A DNA stretch of 64,000 nt from Macrolepiota albuminosa (Eukaryota > Basidiomycota > Agaricomycetes > Agaricales > Agaricaceae), in contig JAMWFC010000055.1 in NCBI GenBank assembly GCA_027475525.1, forward strand, positions 3,001,042-3,065,041. Direction: 5' to 3'. The notes below the pieces were generated by a model. The model ran no database searches. It saw nothing but the letters and a program-made list of their open reading frames with translations, and was not told where the DNA came from. This document shows, piece after piece, positions 1 to 11,690 of this stretch. Within the stretch, counting starts at the first letter, position 1. Every line of letters begins with the position of its first letter. The position numbers and the translations under genes are program-made.

Positions 1-36
1 GCCCAAACCTCCCCTGATACAACGAAGCATTCACCT

Positions 37-2302
37 TTGGTGTCAGACATGCCCAGTACTTACTGGAGACATAAGGTCAGTGAAACTCGTGCATCCATAC
101 TAAAAGATAGGCAAAAAGACATGTTGTCTGTTCATGAACAGCGTGTTGGAAGATCAGATGAACAAAACAAGCTGGGCATTGTGGAAGTATGTGATCGTAG
201 TTTCCTAGAGAAAAAACATTTAAATATCAAATGGGAACCCACCATATCCGAAATTACTACCAGTTTCAATCTCAATGAGGAACAAACCAGAGCATTTAGA
301 ATAGTGGCTAACCACGCTGCCACTTCTAACCCCGAACAGTTGAGAATGTATATGGGGGGTATGGGGGGCACCGGGAAAACACAGGTGCTTAAAGCGCTGT
401 CCCAATACTTTGCAGCCCATGGAGAATCTCATAGGTTTGCAGTGGTTGCTCCTACCAGCACCGCAGCATCACTGTTAGGTGGATTGACTTACCATTATCT
501 GTTTGGAATTAATGATATGGTACGTGACTCTCTGGCACAACTGGCTCAAGTAAAGTCATGCCTTATCAGGATGCAATATGTATTTTTCGACGAAGTATCC
601 ATGTTGTCTTGCAGGGATATGTATAAGATATCAGTGTGCCTTACTCAGATTACAGGTCTGTCACACTTCCCTTTTGGCGGTATGAACATGTGCCACCAGT
701 AACTGGCTATGAGAATGCAGCGCTGTACAGTCGCAGTGTGGGTATATGATCTATTGATCTGAACAAACAAAAGGCTGCATTGGGTAAAGCAGTTTGGCAC
801 CAGGTTACTGCAGTAGTCATATTGAGACAGAATATGAGACAGACAATGCAAAGTCCAGACAACAAATCCTTTAGAACGGCCCTCGCTAACATGAGGTATT
901 GAGCATGCACCAAAGACGATATCCAGTTCCTGGAGTCTCGGCGAGTCTCCAATCTTTCAGACTCCTCGCTTCTCAATGATGACTTCTGTAATGTGTCTAT
1001 CATAACAGCACACAACATAGATAAAGATGCTGTCAATGTGGTTGGAAGTAGTAGATTTGCCCTGGAGAGTGGGCTCGAGCTGACAGATTTCTTTAGCGAA
1101 GATACTGTACTTGACAAGGGTGACGAGAGCACATGCAAAGGTAAAGGTCGAGGAGCATCAGGTAGAAACAGAGTTCCTCTACACTCCTCTATTCAGAATA
1201 TTTTATGGGAGCAGCCTCCTTCATCCACATCTGGTCAAGTTGCAGGCAAACTGTCGCTATGTGTTGGCTTACCTATTATCATCAAGACTAACATTGCCAC
1301 AGAGCTCTGTATCACAAATGGTCAAGAAGGTTACTATGTGTTGGCTTACCTATTATCATCAAGACTAACATTGCCACAGAGCTCTGTATCACAAATGGTC
1401 AAGAAGGTTATGTATATGGATGGAAGTCATGTATGGGTTCTGTTGGTCAACGTAGGATAGACACGCTGTTTGTAAAACTGAAGAATCCACTGCACCACAT
1501 ACAGATAAAAGGTCTTTCTGAAGACGTAGTACCAATAACTAGAAGCACAGTTTTGACTGAATGCAGTCTACCTAACAACCAAAAGATTACAATTTCGCGA
1601 TCACAAGTCAAAATACTCATCAACTATGCTATAACCGATTATGCTAGCCAAGGGAAGACTAGGCCTTTCAATCCTGTTGACTTGTTCAAATGTCAATCCC
1701 ATCAGGCTTACTATACAGCACTGTCCCAAAGCGCTACTGCAGCCAGAACTATTATAATATGCGGATTTGACACAACCGTCATTCAAGGAAAAGCAACTAG
1801 TACACTATGCCAGGAGTTCCGGGATTTGGAGTTGCTGGATGAGATAACAAGGCTGAGGTATGTAGGGAAGCTGTCAAAGGGTTTCCATGACGCTCCAAGA
1901 CGGTCCAATTTGATAGCATCATTTAGACGATGCAAAAGCAACACCTACTTTTCTCCTCATTTGCATCCGTCCCTGAGATGGAGTAAAAACGATCAATTTG
2001 ATGATTCAGGGTACATAGACATAAATTGGCATATAATATCAAGAGAAAGGCCACTGCAAGAAAGACCATTGCCCAAAAACACTTTCGTTCCTGCCAGAGG
2101 GGCCAAGGTATATAAGGATCCATGTAGCACAGGAAAACAGAAGATACAGAAAGATATTGAGCATGGTCCAAGCAAACACCGACGGTTGTTGTCCCCCCTT
2201 TGCCTGTTCATGGAAGCTGAACAGTTGCACATACGATTCTGTATTGTCTATTATATACAACTTATGGCGAGAAGACCCTCTAGAATGGTCTCGAAAGCTT
2301 AG
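37..2302 (+). pseudogene. Helitron PIF1-like helicase, 3' part, decayed
   Basis: This is the helicase half of a fungal Helitron rolling-circle transposon; the Rep half would lie before the window. Walker A is clear (GGMGGTGKTQVLKAL, about bases 349-393), as is a Walker B (FFDEVSMLS, about 586-612). After FPFGGMNM the expected motif before PPVTGYENAALYSRS is missing, so a short deletion and frameshift lie near base 695. Later stretches match the C-terminal helicase core: ELCITNGQEGY, LDTLFVKL-like DTLFVKL, and TDYASQGKTRPFN. Bases 993-1410 and 1433-2302 are in different frames only because of a 77-bp tandem duplication. Stops such as the TGA after MRY (near 900) look like CGA to TGA. Not functional as sequenced. 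Family assignment is firm; element boundaries are not visible. Confidence 0.9.
1257..1410. repeat. Perfect 77-bp tandem duplication inside the helicase
   Basis: Bases 1257-1333 and 1334-1410 are identical. 77 is not a multiple of three, so the copy shifts the frame. Dropping one copy joins the frame of 993-1333 directly to the frame of 1433-2302 and gives a continuous helicase-like protein across the join. See the finding on 77-bp duplications. Confidence 0.97.
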
Positions 2303-2990
2303 TACATCGAGCCCACATCTAAACAAACATCTAGTGAAAGATTTCCATAGTATCGCGCCAGGAGATCATGAGGCCCTCAAGGAGACCAGGGAATGGCTTC
2401 AGACCAAGCTGTCTCAGAGGAATCACATGGAGTTCCCATTTGGTGAATACACATCTGTACACTCGTTGATTAATGAACTGTCTGTCAACACATCAGATGT
2501 GCTTGATTCATTTATGATCTGTCCAGCTCACTATGCCACGGCCCGTCAGAGAGTTAAATCAAAATCAGTAATGATCATACTGATGCCAGGAAGACCATCC
2601 ATTTGTGAGCATGTTGATGATTTTTGGTGCTATACAAGCACAAGGTATGATTCGTGTGTGAGACGACTAATCAAGGTTTCTCAGTTTTTGATGGCCCCTC
2701 CGATTGTCTATTTCAATATATCAAGTGTATCAGTTAATGTGGATAAGAGGCTTGAAATCACAATGGTTGATTCTGCGAGTGTGAGTAAGTACACACTAAA
2801 AAGAGTTATATATTTTGGCAACTCTCATTTTTCAAGCTGCTACGTATCTGCATCCAACGAATCTTGGTATCACGACAGATTGACAACTGGACATAAAATG
2901 ATAAGGGAAAGTGAGCCTACTAGCTTGATTGATATGTCAAAGTGCAATTCCAGGATAGCCATGTTGGCTGTATACATCAGGACGGAGTGA
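2157..2990 (+). pseudogene. Helitron-linked cysteine-protease-like C-terminal domain
   Basis: This 277-residue open frame directly follows the helicase with a frame change near 2160-2300. It resembles a domain often found at the C-terminus of agaricomycete Helitron-type proteins. Near the start is CSWKLNSCTYDSVLSIIYNL, a candidate catalytic cysteine in a Cys-x-Tyr-Asp setting. Near the end is FGNSHFSSCYV followed by SWYHDR, a candidate His and Asp. This Cys...His...Asp order suggests a ubiquitin-protease/papain-like fold. That function is inferred from motif order, not shown. The frame is open to the stop at 2990 and may have been the tail of one helicase polyprotein. Confidence that it is coding in origin is good; the enzymatic assignment is tentative. 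Confidence 0.6.
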
Positions 2991-2999
2991 TCACATCAA

Positions 3000-3240
3000 C
3001 GGACTGGCATATTACATAAGTCATCGCTGGAGCTTGCATAAAATATAATGGAGTGGCAGATTACATAAATCGTCGCTGGAGCAACCGCTTACATAAAATA
3101 TTGCTGGAGCTTGCATAAAATATAATGGAGTGGCAGATTACATAAATCGTCGCTGGAGCAACCGCTTACATAAAATATTGCTGTAGCAACAGCTTACGTA
3201 GACCATAGCTGGAGCGATAGCTTACAGCAGCAGGGTACTA
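3000..3240. repeat. Minisatellite-like tail after the Helitron ORF
   Basis: Short units built on ACATAA and GCTGGAGC recur about every 25 bases. A perfect 77-bp direct duplication covers 3027-3103 and 3104-3180. It lies just downstream of the last Helitron ORF and could be the 3' subterminal region of the element. Confidence 0.85.
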
Positions 3241-3477
3241 TAGCTTGAGATAAATACAAACACTGGCTTGAGCATTTTTATAGGCTACTGCGTGGTAAAC
3301 AACTTAACAATCTTAATCTTTTGAAGCACTGGAGACACTGGATATACCATCTTATTTGATGGTCTACATGATATTAAGTTTACAAAAGAAAAAAAAAATA
3401 AACAACAGCGCCGTGAGATAAACTACAATATATATTAAAAAAACCGCTAGGACCGCCGGATTCGCTTAGCAGCTAGA
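3241..3477. other. AT-rich spacer, possible Helitron 3' end
   Basis: Noncoding. A weak hairpin (GCTA near 3447 with TAGC near 3467) precedes CTAG at about 3472-3475, loosely like a Helitron CTRR end. The following base is A rather than T, so this is only a candidate. Confidence 0.25.
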
Positions 3478-6400
3478 TTATGTGAATGAGTACAATATTG
3501 AGATCTGTTCAGAGCAACTCATCGGGCCTGTCCAATGATTTGTCATCACTGCTTGAGCTACTCGAAGTATCACTTTGGCTAGGACTACGGGGGCTGGGAC
3601 TACAGAGGGGCATGTTTGTAGGAGCAAGTACAGGAAATTTGGGGGGGGGGTGTCGCTGATATAACCAACCTTGGGGCAGGCATTGTAAGATTTCAATTCA
3701 TCAACAGAAAATTCAACCCAGCAAGACAAGTCAGCATCCTTGTTGCATCGGGGATTGGCATTTGTGAGCGTGATGCTGAGTTGGCATGCAATCATGAAGT
3801 CGCACCAAACATAACTGTTGATGTACGGATAAGCTGAGGAAGGATGAGAAATGTCAGGACTTAGACACAGAAAACACTCACAAAAGTCAACTGTAGGAAC
3901 TCTGCGAACAATGTATTGGCTTCCCCTCCAGGCAAACATCAATTCGGCAGGATCAACATTGGAAGCACCAAGATGCGGACAGACAAGGGTGTATGCCTTC
4001 CAGGCAGGTCCATTATGGAGGACGGATTGAATGTTGATACAAGTTGTTGATGGTGGGGTGTTTGCGTCGGACCTGCGTAAATTATTCAGCCATGCGAGCT
4101 TTTTGTAGTGCATAAGTACACAAGCATGTGTAGCCAGGAATCAAGACAATATGTATTCAAGCGCAGGCAGACCCGTTATGACACTGCCATCAGACTCGCT
4201 TTCAAGTTTGTGATTGGAGAAGAACCAATACATAAGCCTTCATGTGCGGACCCAGTTTTTGATGGACACCTCAAAGGATCGAAGGTCGCCACTCCAAGCA
4301 TAGTTTGTAGACACAAGTGCATCATGCAACTCAAAATAGTTGCATAGACAAAGAAGGATCAGCACACCGTCCCATGAGTTTGTGTCTGGAACATGACCAT
4401 GGTCATAATCTGCACATACGTGAACAGTATAAACAGATGTGATGGTGACTGCACATACCGTGTTCGGTCACAGAGTCGACAAGAACAAGTACAAAATAGG
4501 TGAGGAGGCGCATTAGCATTGTGTATGAGGCAGAGGCATGGTCAGTGTTGGATATTGATGTGGAAGCAATGTAATGGTGATATAAGCCGATTATCGAGGC
4601 AGCGAAAGTCGATGTGTTGTAGAAATGACCCCCACGGCATATTGTTGATATGGGAGTAACTACAGCATGAGGTAGACACGGGTGCATAATGCTGTAATAA
4701 TATATTATCAGTAAATAATATAAGGAAAAGAAATAACCAGTGGACAAACAGCATGGAACCCGGCTGCAGAACAAGTAGCTCGACGTCCCACTTTTCATTG
4801 TTTGGCTTTCTGGTGTAAAAATTGTTAACATAAAGATCCCAGGCTCCGAAGTCATCATAATTTCCAGATTTGGGCGATGCCACGAACCACAACTTCATGC
4901 CAGTCTCGACAAAGACAAAGGTAGCAAAACCATTGGCATCAATGTGCTAGTAATGGTGGGTTCTGCTGGTAGATGCAAGATTCCATCACATATCCAAAAT
5001 TGGATAAAAATCCTCCACTTTACAGTACCCGTGACCTTGAACTTTTCCCCAGACAGCCAAGTTGCTTGAGAACAGGAGGCACGGGAAAGTTTCTAGAGAA
5101 GCAGGGATATCCAAAGCACTTAATGATCTTGGGTACGAAGATTCCAGTGTCCTTAGAAGATTCCAAGAGGTTGCATGCTTCAAGCGTTCGGTACCAGATA
5201 TGGTGAAATCTGCAGGAAAAATTGAATTAAATTAAATACAACAACAATAATAATAATAATAAAACAAAGGAGAACATACTATGCACCTGGATAACATTGT
5301 CCAGGACACATACGTCTGATAAGAAGTGCGCATTGAAGCCCAGGTCAATATGCTGGTTCCCAATAACAAGAATGCATGATTGCGATGCCAATATTTTTGA
5401 GAGAGCAAGCAGAGATGAAGAGTGATACTCGGTTTGAGTCATCACCTTCATGGATGAGGGTCGATCCCGACAAGCAATAGATGTGGCATACATTCTGTGA
5501 AACCAAACAAGGTCCCTGTCAAGCTACAGAGCAGTGAACGGAAGGCTACTATAATGGAATAGAATATATACGCACATGAAATTTTGGCATGTATTCAAAT
5601 ACCCCATTGCTGCCAGTCAAAGGTATTTGTACGGTGTCCCCTTCACAGAGGATCCATGATTCTGAGAGATTGAGATGATTCGGGTTTTTGACCATATGGC
5701 TATCCTCATCATCCTAAACCCAGAATCACAACCAGTTGACCAATACATAGACAGTCACTCACCGTAGACTCAAGGGTCAGGTCAATATAACCCTGATCTG
5801 TCTCAACATTTTCAAGGGGTGAAGCAACCGCCGTTACCTCAGCAGAGTTGTTGGAGGAATCGCTAGCGCTATCCGAGTCCAACATGGGAGACTTGCTTGT
5901 GCTATCTGAGTCAACGTGTGCCTTACTCGTAAAGTTTCTTTTCCTCTTCCTAGGCATCAAGGGTGCCATACTACGTCGCTTGTTTTTAGCCGCAATACGC
6001 GCCGATTTTCTCTGGTTGTTTTTAGAAGTCTTAGCAGGGCCAACAGTCACCACCGGTTTGGAAGAAGGCAGGTCGTCATTAACTGTTGTCTCGGAGGCGT
6101 TGACCAAAGTTAATGAACCAATACCGGTAACTACAGATGTCACCTGCTCTCCATCTGGTGCTTCTGTATTGGGAAGAGGTGCCCCAGTAGCAGGTGCCAT
6201 ATTAGAATTGGTATGATTGACCTCACGGTCACCTGCAGGGGAATCCTCGACGTTCAAAATGTCGGGCACCACATCCATAGGGTCTGGTTCAGGGGAATTC
6301 TCAACGTCACAATTTGAAATAACAGGTGATACGTCCATAGCATCCTCCGACGCACGGACGTTATTTAAAGAGGAAGGTACATTGGTTAACTGGTTGAGGT

Positions 6401-8104
6401 TTTCGGAACCTGTGGTGTCTTCTGATGCACGGACAAGTGTGTCTGTACTAGGAGACAGGTCAATACGGGAATCATCAGGTGTGACGTCCATAAGGTCCCC
6501 TAAGTCAATGGTACTGTTCAGAGAAGCGGGCAAGTTGTCAAAAAAATTGGGCCTCATAGGTGAAGACTGCTCATAACCATCAGGCTTGTTGCCGATCATT
6601 GGATGAGGAACATCTACGTAACCCGATGGGCTTGCCAAGCGATTAGAGGGTCCTGGTAAGGCATCCAATCCAACAGGGAACGGAGCGGGTCCAAACAACT
6701 GGCTTGCATCATCGTCTCGTTGGGTTTTGTCACTCATTGAAGTGGTCGATGCAGGAGTCAAAGTAGCAAGCGAAGCATCGCAGAGACGCTTCTTAGAAGG
6801 GGAAGGGACAGATACAATTTTAATCCAAGCAGGTGCCGCTTCGTTAATTTGATCAGTCAGGGTACTCAAAGCAGATGACAACTTGGTTAGCAGGTCACCG
6901 CCCTGAGCTGCCGAGAATAACACTTGCCATAATGCTCAATCTGCCTTGACGATGATACATGGACATTCAAGCCCTCCAACATGCCTCCAAAGCTTTGGAA
7001 GCAATCAGAGTCGCTCAAACAAAATAAAAGGTAGATCAATTTACCTGTAGCAGGGAGTCTTTACCGGTTAGTACACCATACTCACGAGGAAGAAGTAACA
7101 TGAGTGAGGATACAAGCAATGCCAAATAAAGTGCATTGTGCATAGTAGTCGAGCAACCATATGAACCGGCACCGTCGATGGCACTGCCATGCGTGGTATG
7201 AAGGTATTTTAATTGATCTTGGTTGCTAGACCTGCTTTCGCTATATACATTGAAGACAATGAGCAGACATTCTAATAAGGACGGGAAGGACAATACTTGT
7301 CAATGATGATATTTTTGATTGCCTTGATATTGGACGGTAAATAGAGGTTACCCTGAGGCAACTTTAATGGACATTCAAACTGATATCAATTAAGATTACC
7401 TTCAATAGACAACTCAGATGTAGCGCCGCACTTGTAAGATTGATTATGGTGTTTTGAACACCCTTATTGCTGACCCGAGAAGTGAGTTCGGAATACAGCT
7501 TCATGCGTGGACCTGTAAACTTCAGGGTGGGGCGGTCTCTCGGTTGTTCTTCTCTAGATTTGGCATGTATTTTATTCAGATGTTGTATGAGGTTTTTATG
7601 GAATTTCTTGATAAGGTTTGGGAGTGAGTTTAAAGGGTTTACTGGCTAAAATACAAACTCAATCAATGAAATGGGTAATAGGGATGAACGTACTGATCGA
7701 CTATTCTCTGTCATTGGCCCTGAGGTTTGTGGAGGGCGCATCTTATCCTCACATACAAGGGTGTATATGTCGAGTACACAATATGACAAAATGACTTTGA
7801 AAAAGGCTTCGAGTGTCTTATCTTTCGGTACACAATAAACAGGGACATCATTTATAGTATCTCAAAATATGGAGAATACGTCTGAATAGCTAGCAAGAGA
7901 AATATTTTTTTCTTCATCAGACAACACACGTGCAAGAGCCTTGAATAGGTCAGCAGAGCATGCATGAAAAAAACCTAATCAACTTGCCACCACAGGTGTG
8001 CTGTCAAAGTGAGAGGACAGGTCAGGAGTGTTAGGAACAACGTCTGAATACCAAGAGTGATTGTAAAACTTAGAGTTGTCAATGCGAGGGTGGCTAGATG
8101 ACAT
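3478..8104 (-). pseudogene. Large JmjC-domain protein, multi-exon pseudogene
   Basis: The gene reads from ATG at 8104 (MSSSHPRIDNSKFYN) to 3478. It matches a large agaricomycete JmjC family: N-terminal region (WYSDVVPNTPDLSSHFDS), a KYLHTTHGSAIDGAGS region near 7200, a disordered basic/acidic linker (5763-6923, with a KRKRNF-type basic patch), then HLNLSESWILCEGDTVQIPL near 5650. The JmjC core follows: HID (Fe-binding HxD, near 4943), GMKLWF, LQPGSMLF and GGHFYNTSTF (second His). Introns include 5714-5762 (GTGAGT...TTTAG) and one with GTATGT...CTGCAG near 5220-5280. In-frame stops lie at 7979-7981, 7862-7864, 6936-6938, 4986-4988, 4947-4949, 4240-4242 and 4141-4143. Most fit CGA to TGA, and 4947 fits TGG to TAG in the HHYWHID motif. 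Normally a chromatin dioxygenase-type fold; here dead. Confidence 0.8.
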
Positions 8105-9174
8105 TGTACCATCTATGGTGACAATTGCAGAACAAGAACAGATTGGACAATCAAATACAAATCATACAATAATGATAAACATACACAACTATTTGTCAGC
8201 TGTTGCAGGAGCCGAGACCGCCACGTTTGGCACTTTCTGATGTAACCAGTTCTGGAACCAGCAGTTTATTCTAGAATAGAGCATGGGAAGACTTTATATA
8301 ACGTGACCTGACAGATTTGTGGCAATCCCCGTGCACCCACGAGCAGTTTCATTGTCAGCATCTGCTTTCATGGAGTCGCTCAAGCATGCATTGTTGACAT
8401 TCAAAGTGCTAGGTATGTCTCCTCTCACCTGCACGGCTATATGTTCTGAAAACATCATATAGTCACACTGGCGGGTCATATGCAGCCAAATGCAAATGTG
8501 GGTAAAGTTGGCATATAGACAAAAGACTACGTGTCTCCAGGACTACAGGGCAGTTTGTTTTTATTAGTTCTTTCTAGGTTTGACAGCATTGACATCGTTG
8601 GATCACAGCTGATTATAGGCTTTGGAATTGGCGATTGAATATCCTACGTCTCAAATACAGGAGAAGAATGTAAAGCATAAAAACTTGCTCACTTTCCCTT
8701 CCTCTCACAATTCAGGTGAAAAAATGAAAAGCTCTGATTTGATATTGACACAGGTACAAAGTTGTCCATTACTTTTTCTTTAATAACAAACATCTATGAA
8801 TTATTCATTATCCTGCTAGATATCAAGGAATCAGAGTCACCGTTTCTATTTCTTGCCCACAATCTTCCCCCCCCTCGGCATCTGTTACAGGACTTAGCAG
8901 GGCAGAACATCATTAACCATTGTGCTCACACTGCATCAGCGTTAACGTAAGCCAGTCAAATTTGTTAACTGCTTAATGGTTATTTCTGTGCGTGGTCACT
9001 GGACGCCACATCATTTAAACGCAGCCAGAGATGCAAAAGACTGTCTGTCCTTCTTTGCCAACATATAATTCTCACCAATCACTCTAAAGGTCTCTGGATT
9101 TCTCAGGCGGTACCTTTGTTCATCCACACATAAAACTTGGGTATGGCCAGGACCATCCTCTTGGTGCTAAATCT
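8105..9174. other. Unassigned stretch upstream of the JmjC pseudogene
   Basis: Moderately AT-rich DNA with only short open frames (for example 8294-8479 minus, 8762-8950 plus) that show no motif I recognise. It would contain the JmjC gene's promoter, but no clear TATA or other element stands out. Confidence 0.4.
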
Positions 9175-9670
9175 GTGATAGAGCTTGTAGAATTGACTGC
9201 TTTGCATTATCCCATCCATACCTTTGGCGTCCATCCTCATGCTCAAGCTTCATGGTATCTGGAAACAAAGGTTCCTAATATTTTTACCTCAGCCGATCTC
9301 ATCGTACCTGGATATAACCCAACCGGAGACGCAGAAAATATTAGGAACACAATGAATGTATCTGGTACTAATGACAATGTCTGTATGTCATCACGGTATC
9401 CTGCTAGTCCTCATCCCACACCTTCAATATCCTTTTCTGATAATATCCACTCTCATGCCCCTGTCAGCAATGAAGATGTAGATGGTCTGGAATAGGTTTG
9501 TTACAGCTTATGGCTTGCAGCTTGTCGATGTGCTGGACAAAGAGACCATCGTGGTTTTATATTACATGGTTAGTGCCTTCATGCTCTTGCCACGGGACTT
9601 CAGCAATGCTGATGCGTTCAAATGCTGCGTAAGACTTGTTGGCTATGCTCCAAACACATTGTTTCGATAA
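9175..9670 (+). pseudogene. Unrecognised coding-like frames
   Basis: Two overlapping plus-strand frames (9175-9495, 106 codons; 9482-9670, 62 codons) carry protein-like composition, including HTFGVHPHAQASWYLETK and VVLYYMVSAFMLLPRDFS. They could be one gene broken by a frameshift near 9490. I do not recognise the family. There is no start context or intron pattern that settles it, so this may be chance. Confidence 0.25.
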
Positions 9671-9697
9671 TAGGATGTGCATACAAGCTCAAACCCA

Positions 9698-10050
9698 TGT
9701 GCAGATGCTCCAAGGACCATGCGAGAGCTAATATCAGCCAACGGGAGCAATGATGATGTAGGGGTGGGTTTTATGTGATCAATCATTGTGTCATACTTGT
9801 AAACCGCGTCCCGACCTCATGATTTCTATTCTAGGGCGTGCCGAATATATTCCAAACCGTGTGCAGAGGCATCAAAGAGGACGAAGAGGGCCGACGTTGG
9901 CTGTTTTAAGGCCAACAGGAGCAACGTTGAGGTGCAGGCAGGGCACAATGTATCTAACCCATGTACAGGGACATCAAGGATGATGAAGGGGGACAATGTT
10001 GGCCATTTAAAGGCCAATGGGAGCAACATTGAGGCACAGGTAGGGTATTC
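9698..10050. repeat. Three imperfect repeats of about 100 bp
   Basis: Copies begin near 9698, 9857 and 9957. Each runs from a C(C/G)(A/T)GT(G/A)CAG motif followed by an ATCAAGGA-type stretch to GGCCAA(C/T)GGGAGCAA. The last two are closest and run head to tail; the first is more diverged and spaced farther. Noncoding as far as I can tell. Confidence 0.75.
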
Positions 10051-10849
10051 GTGACTGTCACGCATGATTTGATGCATTGGGATTGTCACAGCGTCCCAGA
10101 CGTTGCCCAGCATGAACACTTTATTCGATGTTATTTTTGACCTTACAACATCCATAAATTGCTCTTCGACTTTCAATGAATCATTGCATGCAGTTTCCCA
10201 AACTGTCGACGGTGATCTGTTGCATAAAATCGGAAAAAGGGGAGGCAGAGTGACTGGTGTGGTTCAAGGCACAAAGTAAGTGGCCTTGTGCCTTCTTTTT
10301 TTTGCTCTGAAAGCCTGATAAATGGTCAGGCATGCGTACACATACGTTGTTGGCTTATTGAAGCACTGCAAGGGAGTTATGGGGAGGAAAGCACCCAATT
10401 GTTACAACGAACAGGTTCATTGCATTTTTTTTTTGCTATGATTGGTCGAATCAACCCATTTACAGGGTACAAACGCAAGGCTGCATTGCACAGGGATGTA
10501 TCTATTCCTGTATGGTGGCCGTGTTGACGCAAACATGTTCTATGTGTACAGGGACGACGATGAGAACTGAAGACTGGTTTTTCAAAATTATGATATTTTT
10601 TTTGATACATTTATGCCTTTTTTTTTATATTATGGTTACAGACATCAATCTATACAGTTTCGATACTGACATCTATATAAACGTTGACAAAATCTATTCA
10701 TTTACTCCTAAATTACCATACCCTCGAATGTCGTGCTGGCACATCACGCTGACAATGTCACGCTGACACTGCCATGTCCACACAGCGTCACTTTTCCGAC
10801 AACCCATAGACCTTGGTCTTGCCATGCGTCACAGCAGCCCATCCCTTTT
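10051..10849. other. Unassigned AT-rich DNA
   Basis: Short open frames only (10288-10527 plus, 10377-10610 minus, 10512-10766 plus), with T-runs and no recognisable domain. This is the approach to the CpG-poor compartment that begins near 10.8 kb. Confidence 0.4.
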
Positions 10850-11184
10850 GATTAGTACTATTCTCAGCCTTGGAGGTGCTCCAGTTCTTTAGCTTTTATT
10901 CAGACAAGTGGGGGCCCTTTGATACTGCTTCCAGACTACTTATATAAGCCAGAGTTTGCCTTTTTGACTTCCAAAGTCCAGAGTTTTTCTGCCTTGCTTG
11001 TACAGTTGGTTATTTAGGCATTTTTCAAGTTTTTAAGGGTTTGTTGTATTGTACAGTTGTTTCCCATGCTTCAGAGGCCTCAGAAGCATCCAACCTGGCA
11101 TAGGAAATCCCTAGACTTGTTTTCTTTGGATCTTCCTCTGCCAGCTATGTAACTAAGCCATAGTCTTCAGAGGTCATCCTTACA
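10850..11184 (+). mobile_element. 5'-truncated LTR (family 1, copy A)
   Basis: This aligns by eye with the complete LTR at 28591-29046. Shared blocks are TTAGTACTA, GACAAGTG(G/T)GGGCCC, the CTTATATAAG TATA-like box, CAGAAGCATCCAACCTGG, and an end in CTTACA. The first ~120 bp of the family are missing. It lacks the 63-bp intron-like segment seen in copies at 25.1 and 30.8 kb. Confidence 0.85.
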
Positions 11185-11690
11185 GGATCAACACAACTAC
11201 TGGATACTGTGCTAGTAGTGCTGGCATTAAAACAGGCAACATATCTAACATTTGAGCTGGAGCAGCTCATTTAAAAACCTTTGTGGGGAAGTTGACAACT
11301 TCTAGTTTCAATGCATCAAGCAGCAGTTTACAGCTGCAATACTGACAAAATGGCCCCAGCTTCTTTAGGGCATGCAATGACAATGGTGGCTGAACTACTA
11401 GAGATGCAGGCATAGTTTGTGCCAGACTTCTTTCTCTGAGATCAGCACAAGGTTCATTATGAATAGGTGCTTTCTGCACTATAATAACAGGTTTGGACTC
11501 TATAATTGAGGCCCATGAGAATGTGGGTTCCTGCTGACCTAGCAACAGCTCTGTCTGAGGCTCACTGATGACAGCCAAGGACTCTGGCAGGCTCTGAGAA
11601 GCTACAGCAGATAACCACAACAATGAGGCTATAAGTTGAACAGGCTGCTCAGAGCATGCAGGTCATGCTGCCATTGGCAACGTTGCCTAT
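11185..11690. other. Unassigned DNA between LTR A and the LINE
   Basis: It contains a 118-codon minus frame (11267-11623) without recognisable motifs. Part may be degraded LINE sequence upstream of the reverse transcriptase. No support for a functional gene. Confidence 0.35.

Noticed and set aside
3440..3477. Helitron 3' terminus (hairpin plus CTAG)
   Set aside because: The stem is only about four base pairs and the base after CTAG is A, not the usual T. Kept only as a weak note.
4108..4347. Plus-strand ORF opposite the JmjC pseudogene
   Set aside because: Antisense to readable JmjC exons with family-like sequence; no independent support.
6217..6576. Plus-strand ORFs at 5848-6576
   Set aside because: These oppose the low-complexity linker exon of the JmjC gene; biased composition explains the open frame.
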